Below the pieces are notes generated by a model. It searched no databases. It worked only from the letters and a program-made list of their open reading frames with translations, and was not told the DNA's origin. This document shows positions 19,581-30,067 of a stretch of DNA of 64,000 nt, in pieces. Positions within the stretch are counted from its first letter, which is position 1. Every line of letters begins with the position of its first letter. Source of the stretch: Apoda limacodes (lineage: Eukaryota > Arthropoda > Insecta > Lepidoptera > Limacodidae); NCBI GenBank assembly GCA_946406115.1, contig OX291560.1, positions 8,495,158 through 8,559,157 on the forward strand, in the 5' to 3' direction. A program made the position numbers and the translations under genes.

Positions 19581-22501
19581 GAACGAAAAAGAAAAGAGTT
19601 TGTACAGCGGTTACTCCATCCACATATAATGTGGATTTTTGCAACATCAGGGGTATTCACGCAAATCTTAACGCAGTCCAACACCATCCCGAGACTGTGC
19701 AGCCGACCATTATTTTTCTAACGGAGACGCAGATATCCTGCCCGGCCGGCACATCATACCTTCACTAATCCGGCTACAAACTCGAACACAATTTTATGAG
19801 TCGTGCCGGTGTATGTATTTTCGTCCGGGAGGATATCTGCTGTCGCCGCCATAATAGCCTTGAAGACAGGGACCTGTCGATATTGTGGGTGCGCGTATAT
19901 TACGGCGGCCACACTCGTATCTATGCGTGCCTAAACAGGTCTCATAGCGGTGACACGGACGTAACACGACTCTTTACGCACCTGAGTTTGACGACTGACA
20001 AAATTCTAGAGCAGTATCCCACAGCAGAACTAGTTATTTTGGGAGATTTTAACGCCCACCATCGTGACTGGCTCAGTTCTCGAACCAATAACTATGCTGG
20101 GATATCTGCTCATAAATTTGCTCTGACCTTTGAATTCTCTCAGCTGGTACTTTCTCCAACGAGAATACCAGATATAGAGGAACATACGAGCTCCTCACTG
20201 GACCTTCTGCTGACTACTCGTCTGGACGGATACTCCGTCTCAGTGGATGCGCCCCTTGCTCCTCGGACCACTGTCTCGTTCGGACTCAAATGTCATGCTC
20301 ACAACCCGATCCATCTGGGCCAACTAATTGACGTCGTGTATGGCACTATAAGTCGGCAGACTGGGATGGATTGCGAGAATTTTACGCATCGTACCCGTGG
20401 AGGAAGATCTGCTGGAACTCAGCAGATCCTGACGTCTGCGCAGCCGCAGTCACTGAGACAATCCTTGCTGGTATGGAATGCTATATTCCTAACCCACGAG
20501 CAGCTGCAGGCGTCGAAAAACGACGGTGGTTTAATAGGTCTTGCAGAAAAACTAAAATTCTTAAGCAAACTGCATATGAGGCTTGGACCACGGCTCGTAA
20601 TATAAAGGATCCGAATATTTCTGAGTTAAAACGCAAATTAAATTCTGCCTCGAGGGTCAGTAAGAAAGCAACTGCCAGAGCAAAATTCCAATTCATCGGC
20701 AAAATAGGTGGGCGACTTGCGAGCTATCCTTCTGGGAGTCGTGCTTTCTGGTCGCTTGCCAAAGATGCCGAAGGGAACTTTTGCCAGTCGTCGTTACCAC
20801 CACTGCGAAAGACCGATGGTGACTTGGCCCATAGTGCTAAAGAGAAAGCCGATCTACTGGGCAGTCTCTTTGCCTCGAACTCGAACATGAACGATGAAGG
20901 CGCTGTACCACCTACTATACCGTGGTGCGGTAAGACCATGCCGGAAATCTAAATTACGCAGCGGGAGGTCCGGTGGGCGTTGCTTTCTCTAGACGTTCAT
21001 AAGTCGAGTGGGCCAGATGGTATACCAGCAGTGGTGCTTAAGCAGTGTGCTCCTGAGTTATTTCCTGTACTCACGCGCCTCTTCGCGCTTTCCTACCACA
21101 CTAGGCAATTTCCGTCTTCATGGAAGACTGCGAATGTGCACCCGGTGCCCAAAAAGGCCATCGAATTACAGGCCTATCGCTATTACCTCTCTCCTCTCCA
21201 ATGTGATGGAGCGTGTGATCAACACACAGCTTCTAAGATACCTAGAAGTACACGACCTGGTCAGTGACCGTCAATATGGCTTTCGCCACGTAGCCTGGCA
21301 CATAGCAACGGCGTTTGATCGGGTCTGGCACCGGGGTCTTCTATCGAAGTTGCCATCTTACGGAGTGCCCCAGGGTTTGTGCAAATGGGTGGCCAGCTTT
21401 TTGTCCTGCAGACGCATACGAACCGCAGTTGGCGGTAGTTGCTCTGATAGCATGGACATTAATGCTGGTTTCCGCAAGGCTCTGTGCTGTCTCCTACGCT
21501 GTTTCTACTGCATATCAATGACATGTTGGACATCAACAACATACATTGCTATACAGATGACAGTACTGGAGACGCTTTTTACACGGGTCGTGCAAACATC
21601 CCTCGTACCGTCGTGGAGGAAAACCGCAGAGAAATTGTGTCTCAAATCGAGACCACACTGTCCAAGGTCTCTAGGGACTAGGGACGAGTAAACTTGGTCC
21701 GATTCAACCCTACAATGACACAAGTGTGCGCTAAGAAAACTCCATTCACTGTAGTCCCACAATTCCAGAACCTCCCCTCTCCATCTCCAAGAGCATTGGG
21801 ATCCTTGGTGTCGACATCTCCAGCGATGTTCAGTTCCGAGATCATTTACAAGATAAGGTGAAACTGGCGTCCAAAAAACTTGGTGTACTCAACAGAGCGA
21901 AGCAGTACTTCACGTCGGGGCAAAGGTTGTTACTTTACAAGTCGCAAGTTCAACCCCATATGAAGTACTGCTGCTATCTCTAGGCGGGTGCACCCGGATA
22001 CCAGCTTGGCCCTTTTGACTCGGTTCAACGACGGGCTGTGAGAATTGTCGACGATTCCAAACTCACTTGCGGTATCGAGCCCTTAAGTCTGAGGAGAGAC
22101 TTGTTAAGAGGCTGTGTGTGTTCTACCGCTTGTACAATGGGTTGTGTTCTGAGGAATTGTTCGAAATGATGCCCACGGCTACCTTCTACCACTGCACCGC
22201 TCGCCATCGGCAGGGAATTCATTCTCACACTTTAGAACCTAAATGGTCGCGTACAGTGCGGTTTCAGAGAAACTTCCTCCCGCGAACGCTTAAGTTGTGG
22301 AATGACATCCCTGCCAAGGTTTTCTGCAAGGACTACAGTATGGGGTTCTTCAAGAAAGGAGTTATTAGATTTCTGAAGCGTCGGCATCGCGCAAGTGATA
22401 CCCCTGGTGTTGCAAGCGTCCATAGGCTACGGTGACCGCTTACCATCAGGCGGACCGTAGGCTTGTTTGCCACCTTAGTGGTATTAAAAAAAAAAAAAAA
22501 A
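19581..22501 (+). mobile_element. LINE-A, near full-length ORF2, frame-broken
   Basis: Colinear with the 42.7-kb copy. The endonuclease keeps the FLTETQ Glu and 'ILGDFNAHHRDWLS'; then come the linker, the RT with 'PIAITSLLSNVMERVINTQ', and a C-terminal part ending VASVHRLR. Lesions include an in-frame stop after 'SYLH' (about 19766), a one-base loss near 20265, a stop near 20950, a short loss near 21165, and a deletion removing the palm from 'HSRSTGD' to 'SLDIAKAF' (about 21290-21310). Later changes include GVPQG to GFRKA near 21470, from a lost base. Poly-A 22486-22501. It inserted into intron 2 of the host gene on the opposite strand. Confidence 0.92.
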
Positions 22502-22506
22502 TTTGT

Positions 22507-22539
22507 CTTTAGTCAGGCTTAGACAAGAATAATTTGGAG
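22507..22539. repeat. Right member of the inverted pair
   Basis: 'ctttagtcaggcttagacaa' and onward to 'gaataatttggag' is the reverse complement of 19462-19494 and begins five bases after the LINE-A poly-A. Confidence 0.85.
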
Positions 22540-22961
22540 AAGAGAATAATAATTTAAAGAATAATAATAGAATATAATTTAAAGAATAAATGTGAACGGA
22601 ACCACTCACAACGCCGCCCACGCACGAAACTGCAAGCTATTTCACGTAAGCTGACGAAGCGACGGAAACCCCGGCTACACCTGCTTCCGCTGCCATATAA
22701 CTTGGTATAGCCAGAGCTTAGAAAAATCCCACAACATCTAGACATTCATGGCGACGCGCCACGCAACGTATGATTTTCAGTAAAGCTTCCGAATAGCCAT
22801 GAATGTGAAGACATAAACAAGTCATGAGCGTTCATTCACCCCACGCCAAACTTTCGATGGCCAACTGTATGAATGTTTAGGCTGTGGTATTACTGTATAA
22901 CAGTTAATTCTACTCCATCACACTGAGCTAATATTTAATCATAAACAGAAGCGAAACTAAC
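22540..22961. other. Intron 2, part next to exon 2
   Basis: Contains a moderately GC-rich patch (22600-22760) without splice borders in phase. Unrecognised. Confidence 0.4.
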
Positions 22962-23082
22962 CTTTTTTTCGTGAGGCTGTGGTAAGGGCGCTCGATCTGA
23001 TCACAGCGCCCGCCCTGCGGTGCTGCCGCACTCCTCAAAGAAGACAGAGAGAAACTGCTTTTCATCGCAGACAGTTCGAAAT
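22962..23082 (-). CDS. Exon 2 of the spectrin-repeat-like gene
   Basis: Acceptor 'catttaatttgcag', donor 'AAAAAG|gttagt'. The exon has 121 nt: two bases finish the codon begun in exon 1 (A+AT, Asn), 39 codons follow, and two bases (AG) are completed by the G of exon 3. It starts FELSAMKSSFSLSSLRSAAA and ends ERPYHSLTKK. The segment is Ser-rich and low in predicted structure, as expected of an N-terminus ahead of helical repeats. The other two frames contain stops. Confidence 0.85.
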
Positions 23083-23464
23083 CTGCAAATTAAATGTTGA
23101 ACACTGTTTACTTTACATACATACAAATACTATATACATACATACACAAACTTCATTTCACATACAATGAATGGTGCGGGAGATACGAGATTTTTATTTT
23201 AAATCTAAATTGCAGGCCTCGGTGACCGCAATGAAGTTAATTAGTATGTAGTTTTAAAGATCTAAGTTATATCTTTATTATAAATGATTTATATATTAAC
23301 ATAGTACAATTATAACAAAAAAAATGCTTCGCACCATGCCTTGCCAAAAATGGAATATAACAGAGAAGTCCATTCTCAAAGATGATAGTAAAATAGATGT
23401 TGTAGTGCGGCCGCTCACAGAATGCGTTTGTGTCCAAAAGTTCAATGTAGCCTTGATAATAATA
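23083..23464. other. Intron 1, part next to exon 2
   Basis: AT-rich with short 'catacata' runs. No element recognised. Confidence 0.35.
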
Positions 23465-23730
23465 ATACATATTTTTGGAAATTACACACAGCGCCGTCTG
23501 GCCCCAAAGTAAGCAAAGCTTGTGTTATGGATACCAGACAACGGATACAAATACATATAATTACTTTTTTTTTTAGTAAATACATACATATCATACATAA
23601 ATACACGCAGACTCGAGACAAACACAAATGTTTGTCACATAAATGTTTGTCCAGTGCAGGAATCAAACCCCCACCCTCTGCACAGCAGTCAGCCGCACTA
23701 CCAACCAGGCTGCGAGTGAATGGGGAAAAG
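23465..23730 (-). mobile_element. tRNA-derived SINE with intact head, copy 3
   Basis: Best copy of the family. On the minus strand the head reads 'gcctggttggtagtgcggct' (box A) and 'gggtttgattcctgcac' (box B) about 35 bp apart. The body has 'aaacatttgtgtttgtctcg' and 'atccgttgtctggtatccat', and the end is 'ggccagacggcgctgtgtgt'. Located in intron 1. Confidence 0.85.
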
Positions 23731-24049
23731 CTTACGATAAAAAATACTTTTAGTTGTTTATATGCTCTGAGCGGTCGTACTATAGTCGCATTATTATAAT
23801 AAAGGAGTATTGAAAGAACTGACATGTGAAATATTTCTTATAGTGTAGCTACAATTTATCAAAATTTAACATGCAAGTATCTTATTAAAACAGAGAAACC
23901 AAACAAATATTATAAAAGTGAAAATTTCCTTGAATGAATTGAATTAAATTAATACCTAATATTTTTCATAAAGATCTCTTACAATTACATCTAAAAACTA
24001 ACAAACTACTCGAAATTAGGATTGATATTACCATAATAAGTACCTGGAG
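23731..24049. other. Intron 1, unassigned part
   Basis: AT-rich, nothing recognised. Confidence 0.35.
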
Positions 24050-24385
24050 GACCGAGCGTTGCTCGTTTTTTTTTAAACAACGCCATCTATTGTCAAGTAG
24101 CTTAAGCGTTGCTTAATAACGCCATTATTTTGTCAAATAGCTTTAATGTTGCTTATAACTACTCGCCAATAGATGTCAGGAAAAGTCATATTTTTCAGTT
24201 TATCACTGCCTAAAAACACGGATAAAATGACGTTTTCTAAAAATGAAACCCAGCTAGATCGATTTATCGCCCCCGAAACCCTCTGCATACTAAATTTCAT
24301 GAAAATCGTTCGAGCCATTTCCGAGATTCAGATTATATATATACATATATACAAGAATTGCTCGTTTAAAGGTATAAGATATATG
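24050..24385 (-). repeat. Dispersed repeat family Y, copy 2
   Basis: Inverted partner of 16015-16335. It runs from 'tggaggaccgagcgttgctc' to 'gaattgctcgtttaaaggta'. About 20 bp 'gcttaagcgttgcttaataa' is locally duplicated in this copy. The two copies lie in introns 4 and 1 of the same gene in opposite orientation, so they could pair in the pre-mRNA. Confidence 0.75.
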
Positions 24386-24450
24386 TACCTACTACAGTCT
24401 GGTTTCTTTGTTTGCATATTTTTAGTACTTAAATGGTTAAGAATACTCAC

Positions 24451-24460
24451 TTGTAGACAT
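24451..24460 (-). CDS. Exon 1, start codon of the spectrin-repeat-like gene
   Basis: Minus strand 'gagtcatcATGTCTACAA|gtgagt' gives Met-Ser-Thr plus one base, which with the first two bases of exon 2 makes Asn (MSTN-FELSA..). An in-frame TAA lies 15 nt upstream of the ATG, so this is a plausible start. The donor is strong. An AG at 24487-24488 may mark an acceptor, making 24461-24486 5' UTR. The exon is tiny, so a different first exon cannot be excluded. Confidence 0.6.
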
Positions 24461-24793
24461 GATGACTCGTCGTTAGCTTGGAACTTCTAATGAATCAATT
24501 TAATTATAAATCAAAATTAGCGTTCCACTTCTCATAGTTTGTACTCTCTTCGTAAATTTCTTAATCTTTGTACTAATTCGATAACTCAACTTCGTGTTAT
24601 CAACTTTACGGTCTTAAAATTTAGGACTAAATTGCTTCGTTTTTAAATAGTGCTATGGCGACTAGATTCGTTTATAATAAGTTATTAAGTACAATAAATT
24701 AGTTGGCGTTTTTTTTTTCTTAATCATGTAATCTTGAGAAGACTCATGAATTTGAAGAATTACTAGTATTTGTTTTGGTTAAGCGGTCGGTGG
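24461..24793. promoter_or_regulatory. Presumed 5' UTR or upstream region of the host gene
   Basis: No repeat recognised. AT-rich with two T/A homopolymers. By position it precedes the start codon on the minus strand. I cannot point to a core promoter motif. Confidence 0.3.
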
Positions 24794-24860
24794 TCACATT
24801 TTGGGTTTGGCGATCCCTTTTGCCCTGTCTTCGTCTTCTTTACTCAATGCTGGACTCATC
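24794..24860 (-). other. Possible UTR or terminal exon with a 21-codon ORF
   Basis: Minus strand 'ttcattatttacag' is followed by G and an ATG frame, MSPALSKEDEDRAKGIAKPK plus one Met and a TGA. It could be a 5' UTR exon with an upstream ORF, or the last exon of another minus-strand gene. There is no donor within reach and no partner exon, so the call is weak. Confidence 0.25.
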
Positions 24861-24954
24861 CTGTAAATAATGAAAAAATATGTAAGAAAAAAATACATCT
24901 GCAATTTAAAAAATAATAAAAATAATCAGAAAATAAATAAAAATAATATAAGAG

Positions 24955-25105
24955 ATATTTTTAGATATTACACACAGTGCCATCTGGTCCCAAACTAAGC
25001 AAAGTTTATGTTATGGTTACAAGACAACGTATACAGACTGATACATATTTATACTTTTTTTTGTCACACACGAACAAGTCGTCAAGACGAACACAAATGT
25101 TCACA
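24955..25105 (-). mobile_element. tRNA-derived SINE, copy 4 (headless)
   Basis: 'acacacagtgccatctggtc' to 'gacgaacacaaatgttcaca': the body and tail of the SINE family, without its tRNA-like head. Confidence 0.7.
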
Positions 25106-25489
25106 GAGCAGTCTGTTTTTTATAATTCTTTTTTTGATGGCGAGGGTATACCTCAATGTTGGTCCTATTTGAATTCGAAAAAAAAACTCCATCCCTAATA
25201 ATAATAAAAAAATTAGGAATGTTTGACTTTTACCTACCGAGGTTTTCAGCTGTAAACTGATTGTATTAAATAATGGCACTCATATGTAGTTCTAAACGCA
25301 CAATACAATACAACATAATGAAGATTTGGTGGATGATGGAAACGGAAGGCAGTGGCGGGAATTTAACTCCTTTACGGTTGACAGCAGCTACCTTCGTCTT
25401 TGGACTCTTTAATTCAAATTGAAGAGAACTTTGAACCTAGTTATATTTTTGTGGATATCGTTTTTTTTTTTATGAAAAAATAAATGAAT
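25106..25489. other. Unassigned AT-rich stretch
   Basis: Nothing recognised. Confidence 0.3.
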
Positions 25490-25650
25490 AAATATTTTTG
25501 GACATTAAACACAGCGCCGTCTGGCGCCAAAGTAAGCACAGCTTGTGTTGGGTACCGGACAACGGATACAAATACATAATACTTTTTTTTTTATATATAC
25601 ATATCATACATAAATACCAGACTCAATACAAACACAAAAGTTTATACAAT
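25490..25650 (-). mobile_element. tRNA-derived SINE, copy 5 (headless)
   Basis: 'acacagcgccgtctggcgcc', 'ggtaccggacaacggataca' and 'caatacaaacacaaaagttt' follow the family order. The head is missing and the copy is joined to the 168-bp duplication. Confidence 0.75.
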
Positions 25651-25665
25651 GACATTCGATTAGCA

Positions 25666-26002
25666 AAAATAAAAAATCTACAACTTATACGAAATAATTT
25701 AATTAATAGGCGAAATGCACCGATTAAAATATTAGTTTCTAATATCCGTTTAGGAGCTTAGTAAGACTAGAAAGGTTTATATTATTTTTCACTTTTTACT
25801 TTTTTCTTCGCTTCGATTGTTTGCTACTCTCATAAAATAAAAAATCTACAACTTATACGAAATAATTTAATTAATAGGCGAAATGCACCGATTAAAAAAT
25901 TAGTTTCTAATATCCGTTTAGGAGCTTAGTAAGACTAGAAAGGTTTATATTATTTTTCACTTTTTACTTTTTTCTTCGCTTCGATTGTTTGCTACTCTCA
26001 TG
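25666..26002. repeat. 168-bp tandem duplication
   Basis: The unit from 'ataaaaaatctacaacttat' to 'cgattgtttgctactctcat' occurs twice with a period of 168 bp and only one or two mismatches (for example 'aaaatatt' against 'aaaaaatt'). No ORF. Confidence 0.9.
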
Positions 26003-26211
26003 AATACTGTTTATTTCCTGTCTCCTGTAGCACTTTAGGCTTTATTTTGATAAAAAGTCAGCAAACCTACGGAAGAAGACGGTATTCTTGTACAATCAGT
26101 AACAATATAAAAATTCACGACCGTTGAAGTTAGGTAAAAACATTTTTGCAATTCTTATAACATGAATAACGAAGGCTGTGTGATATTTATTCCAGTTGCA
26201 AACAACTAATA

Positions 26212-26508
26212 TCCATAATAATATAATAAATGCGGAAGTAACTATGTCTGTCTGTTACCTCTTCACTCTTAAACCGCTGAACCGATTTAGATGAAATTTA
26301 TAGTTTGAGTCCCGGGGAAGGACATAGGATAGTTTTTATCTCGAAAAATTTAAATGCTCCTGAGGGAATATCCATAACTAAAGCTTAAACGAACTATAAC
26401 TACAGCTATTACATAGCTTGCTATAGCAAACTTCTTTAGTATAATTAAGGAGTTGACGTAAAAATTCCACGCCGATAACCGAATTTAGAAGCCGCTGTCA
26501 AAATCTAG
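26212..26508 (+). mobile_element. Helitron-like element with exact ends
   Basis: Begins TCCATAATAATATAATAAAT after an A and ends AAATCTAG before a T, the A|T insertion context without duplication that defines Helitrons. Contains 'cgctgaaccgatttagatga' and 'gccgataaccgaatttagaa'. Non-coding. Confidence 0.8.
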
Positions 26509-26509
26509 T

Positions 26510-26709
26510 AATACATAAAAAAGGTTAGTGAGTCTGTATGTTAGTAAGTTTATTACTTACTCCTTCACGCCGCAACAACTAAAGCTTACTCTAGCAAACT
26601 TTCTTACTATACTTTACATATAATCAACTATTGGCAATCAAGGAGTGGCCGTTGTTATCCCAAGACCATTACCGAATTCGGCTCGGACGAAGCGTCGGGC
26701 AAGAACTAG
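26510..26709 (+). mobile_element. Second, decayed Helitron-like element
   Basis: Directly downstream of the previous one. Keeps 'ccattaccgaattcggctcg', 'gcgtcgggcaag' and the terminal AACTAG|T. The 5' end is lost. Confidence 0.6.
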
Positions 26710-29375
26710 TTGCACATAAATCTGCATAGCAATGCTATGTTAAATACCTAGGTACTATGTAGAAATAAATATTATTTCTGTACCTTCTAAACAGTAATAA
26801 TAAAAGCTTTTAAAATTTTATCACAGTAAATTAATTTCTATTTTCTGCGTCAGCAATTCTAAGCAACATCACCATTCCCATCGACCGCAACAAACTTAAT
26901 CGGATCCCGCTAAATTACCTATCACTTTCTAAATGACAACCAGCAGTGCCATTCTAAGGGCAAATGCTAATGCAGTGAAAATCTCGTCGCTTCGAGCGGC
27001 GTTTTCTTTCACAGTTCCGAAGCAATTTGCGAATTTTACGTGAAATCGGCTCAGCCGCAGGGCAACAATGACACGCAAATTATTTTAGCGAAATTATTAA
27101 CCTTGCAAATCGGTCGCTTCTAGTTAGATATAAACATTTACTTCGAAAGGTGAAACTTCTGGAATTTTTGCATTTTCTCCAACTGCATTTCCATTTTAAT
27201 GTTAGTTGTACTGTGTTGCATGTAAAGAGCTTACCGTAATTTACAGGTCATCGCAAACTTGACTCCTGCATTTCTGTACCCCCATCTGTACGCTGTTAAG
27301 CATTTAGACTCCGGTTGCTCGAAAGCCATTAGGACTAATCGATTCACTATTTATCTAATTGGTAGTCTGGTTCAGCCGCGAAACTAAACATGAAATTCAA
27401 GACAAGATTTAACCGCTTCTTACCAATAGTTTTATTTTTTAATTCATAAATTCTAAGGTAGCTTTTTTATTGAAAATCCCTGACATAAATTAATACATTT
27501 ACTTATGTAGAATCAACTTCTTACACAACCTTTGCAAAATACCTTCTTAAGACATTTAAGTGAAATTCTAATTCCTTGTGCCAACAAAATGTAAGTGAGC
27601 GATCTAAATTGTAACTCAGTTCAATAATCGATAACAGATTCCGTCGCAACATGACAAGTCGATGCTACAAAGACTCCAACAATACACACTTAAGCCCAAA
27701 ATTGATACTATGTCCATTGAGACTGAGAATGAACATCCGGCCGAAACGATCACTCCGGCTGATTTGACAACCGGCGTTAATGGTCTGCTCATTAAATCAA
27801 CTCAGCACTGTTACTGGAGCAAGTAATTAAAACTGTAGATGATGGTATTTGTAGCACCTGTCATGTACAGGGGTATTAACGAGACGAAGTGATTTTGTGA
27901 AAAATAGACTCGTGAGTAAGTAAACTTGGCATTTTGATTATTGACTATCAGCACAATGCCTATTACTGTTGGAAAATATTCAAAAGATTACCTAACTATA
28001 ACTAGAGAATCTTAACTAATAACCACACAGTCTAGAAATAATAGCAGGTATATAACTGTCAGTATCTATATATATCTTCACGGTTGCGTATGCACGAGGC
28101 TAGTACACACATAATAATATGAGGAAGCGCCCTTTTTTACCAACTACCGTACTTTAGTCCTGTGAAACAGCGGGTAGGCCGATCGCCACAACACTGCTTC
28201 TTATGCTTTGTATCTGTACTAACTTAGCTTTAATATATGTCCCATACGTCGTCAATTACCAGCTTTAAAGTACTGTAGTAGGAAGAAGGATTGCTAAAAT
28301 AAGAGTTAAAATAGGACGTTAAAAATAACACGTTTGTCCCACAAACCCATTCAACACTAAACGATTACTATCTAACAACCCATAAACTTCTAGGGTGGAT
28401 CAAATTGACCCCATACAAGATAGCGTAAGACAATTTAATATGTCTGCTGTTTCTAACGGTACCCGGATTGTAGTTTGGATTTATGGCCAATAGATAATGG
28501 AGGTACTTCCTACCCAACGTCGTATGTTGTGCAAAAGGGAATCGATTATTTCAAATAAGTTGTGTATACACCTAGCAACACCTCCTCGATTAAGAAGTAA
28601 CGTAACTTGAAAAAAAGTTTTTAAATCCATTACAGCACCATTGCCGTAAATTAAGTATGGTAAATTATTAAAAAACTATTACCAAACCAATGGATTAAGG
28701 CACTCGCTCTACAGATCCGATTCAATTCGATTATTAATAAATTATGTATCCTAAGATAGATAATACAATACGCATATTTCACGATCAGAATTGAATTTCA
28801 AAACAAAAACACGAATCAAACGCACTTCAATTTCAATCGCGCAATAATCCTACATTCCCAACATCCTAACCCAGTTTCTGATCCAAACAAAATTGGTAAT
28901 TACAAGTCATTGTATCACGAATACAAAATTCTATTCACGGAAAAAAAAGAAAACACGAATACAATCAAACCCATAACATAAAATAACCGAAACAAATGAA
29001 CATAACATCTTCATCAGCATTAAACCAAATCTAAAGATCAAAAGCATTCACTGCTGACACATAAAATTAATGACTTATTTAATTTTAATTTTCGATGAAA
29101 GTAAATTACATTCAATTCGATAGTTTGCAGCGATCAAACCGTGCGAAATCCAAACGCAAAACAATACGACAACCATATACGTTTCGGTGCTAAACTTTCT
29201 CCGTCTAACGGATCCAGTCAATCTAAATAATATAGCAAACTTACTTAATTAATTTTGAAATAATGAATTTATGTTTTGGATATAAAACAAACGGTTTTGT
29301 TTATCTCGCAAAGTATTGTAAGAAGTTGAAAAACAAAAAAAATACCCACTTTAAAACAATATAGTTAATATAGTA
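26710..29375. other. 2.7 kb of apparently single-copy non-coding DNA
   Basis: No element seen. Moderately GC-rich patches at 26880-27110 (containing 'cgtcgcttcgagcggcgttt') and 27640-27830 stand out from the AT-rich background but carry no long frame or splice pair. They could be regulatory elements of the minus-strand gene whose start lies at 24.46 kb. Confidence 0.35.
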
Positions 29376-30067
29376 ACAAAATAAAATGTAATAGGCAAGG
29401 CGATTAAGATATCCCTCTAAAAATATGTTCATGTAAAATGTTGCAAAAGTTATCAGATCTCATGTAAAGCCATACTTTACAAACTTTACACCTTAGTCAA
29501 AATATGGGGCTTGGCCGTTTCGCTACCGTCACATGGGCGTAAGGCGAAAAAATTATTCACTGTTTATTATTACTGTTCTTTTATACAATAGCTCTTGTAG
29601 TAACGAAAAGGCTAAGGGCACGTTAGTTCCGGGATTAAGAGTTCCCACGAATGATACTTTTAACACTTTTGATAACGCCAGTTTTGCCAGCGACACCTAC
29701 CGTTCGTATAGCTTTGAAACGTAACTAACAAAATTTTTGGTTACAAAACTTGCAAAACGAACGGTTGACGTACACACACTACGATAAAACACACACACAC
29801 ACTACCATAAACAATACATACATAACATATGTAAAGGCAGTTTGACAGATTAACACAAAAACCCCACCTTCAGCCAAAACGAACGCCCTCAGTCACATAT
29901 TTTGACTAAGGTTTATAAATAAAGTAAGGGCTTGTAGAATAAGAAGCTTGGCTCTACAGGAGATCTGATAACTTTTTCACAGTGCGAGCCTCGTCTTGGC
30001 AACATTTTACTTGAAAATGTTTTTGGTGGGATATCTTAATTGCCTTACCTATTATTTTTTATTTTGT
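29376..30067. mobile_element. Element with ~130-170 bp inverted terminal arms
   Basis: Left arm 'acaaaataaaatgtaatagg', 'aaggcgattaagatatccc', 'aaaatgttgcaaaagttatc', 'accttagtcaaaatatg'. The right arm carries the same blocks reversed and ends 'gggatatcttaattgcctta' and 'attttgt' at 30067. The right arm has extra blocks, so the arms are not simple copies. About 360 bp lie between them. No obvious target duplication (ATA/ATG flanks). It looks like a MITE or foldback DNA transposon of unknown superfamily. Confidence 0.7.
29533..29724 (+). CDS. 63-codon ORF inside the inverted-arm element
   Basis: ATG to TAA frame starting MGVRRKNYSLFIITVLLYNS. The first ~23 residues look like a signal peptide (basic start, hydrophobic core, then CSNEKAKG), followed by a Thr/Ser/Asn-rich tail ending TYRSYSFET. 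I do not recognise it. It may be chance. Its placement between the two arms is the only reason to note it. Confidence 0.2.
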   Translation: MGVRRKNYSLFIITVLLYNSSCSNEKAKGTLVPGLRVPTNDTFNTFDNASFASDTYRSYSFET

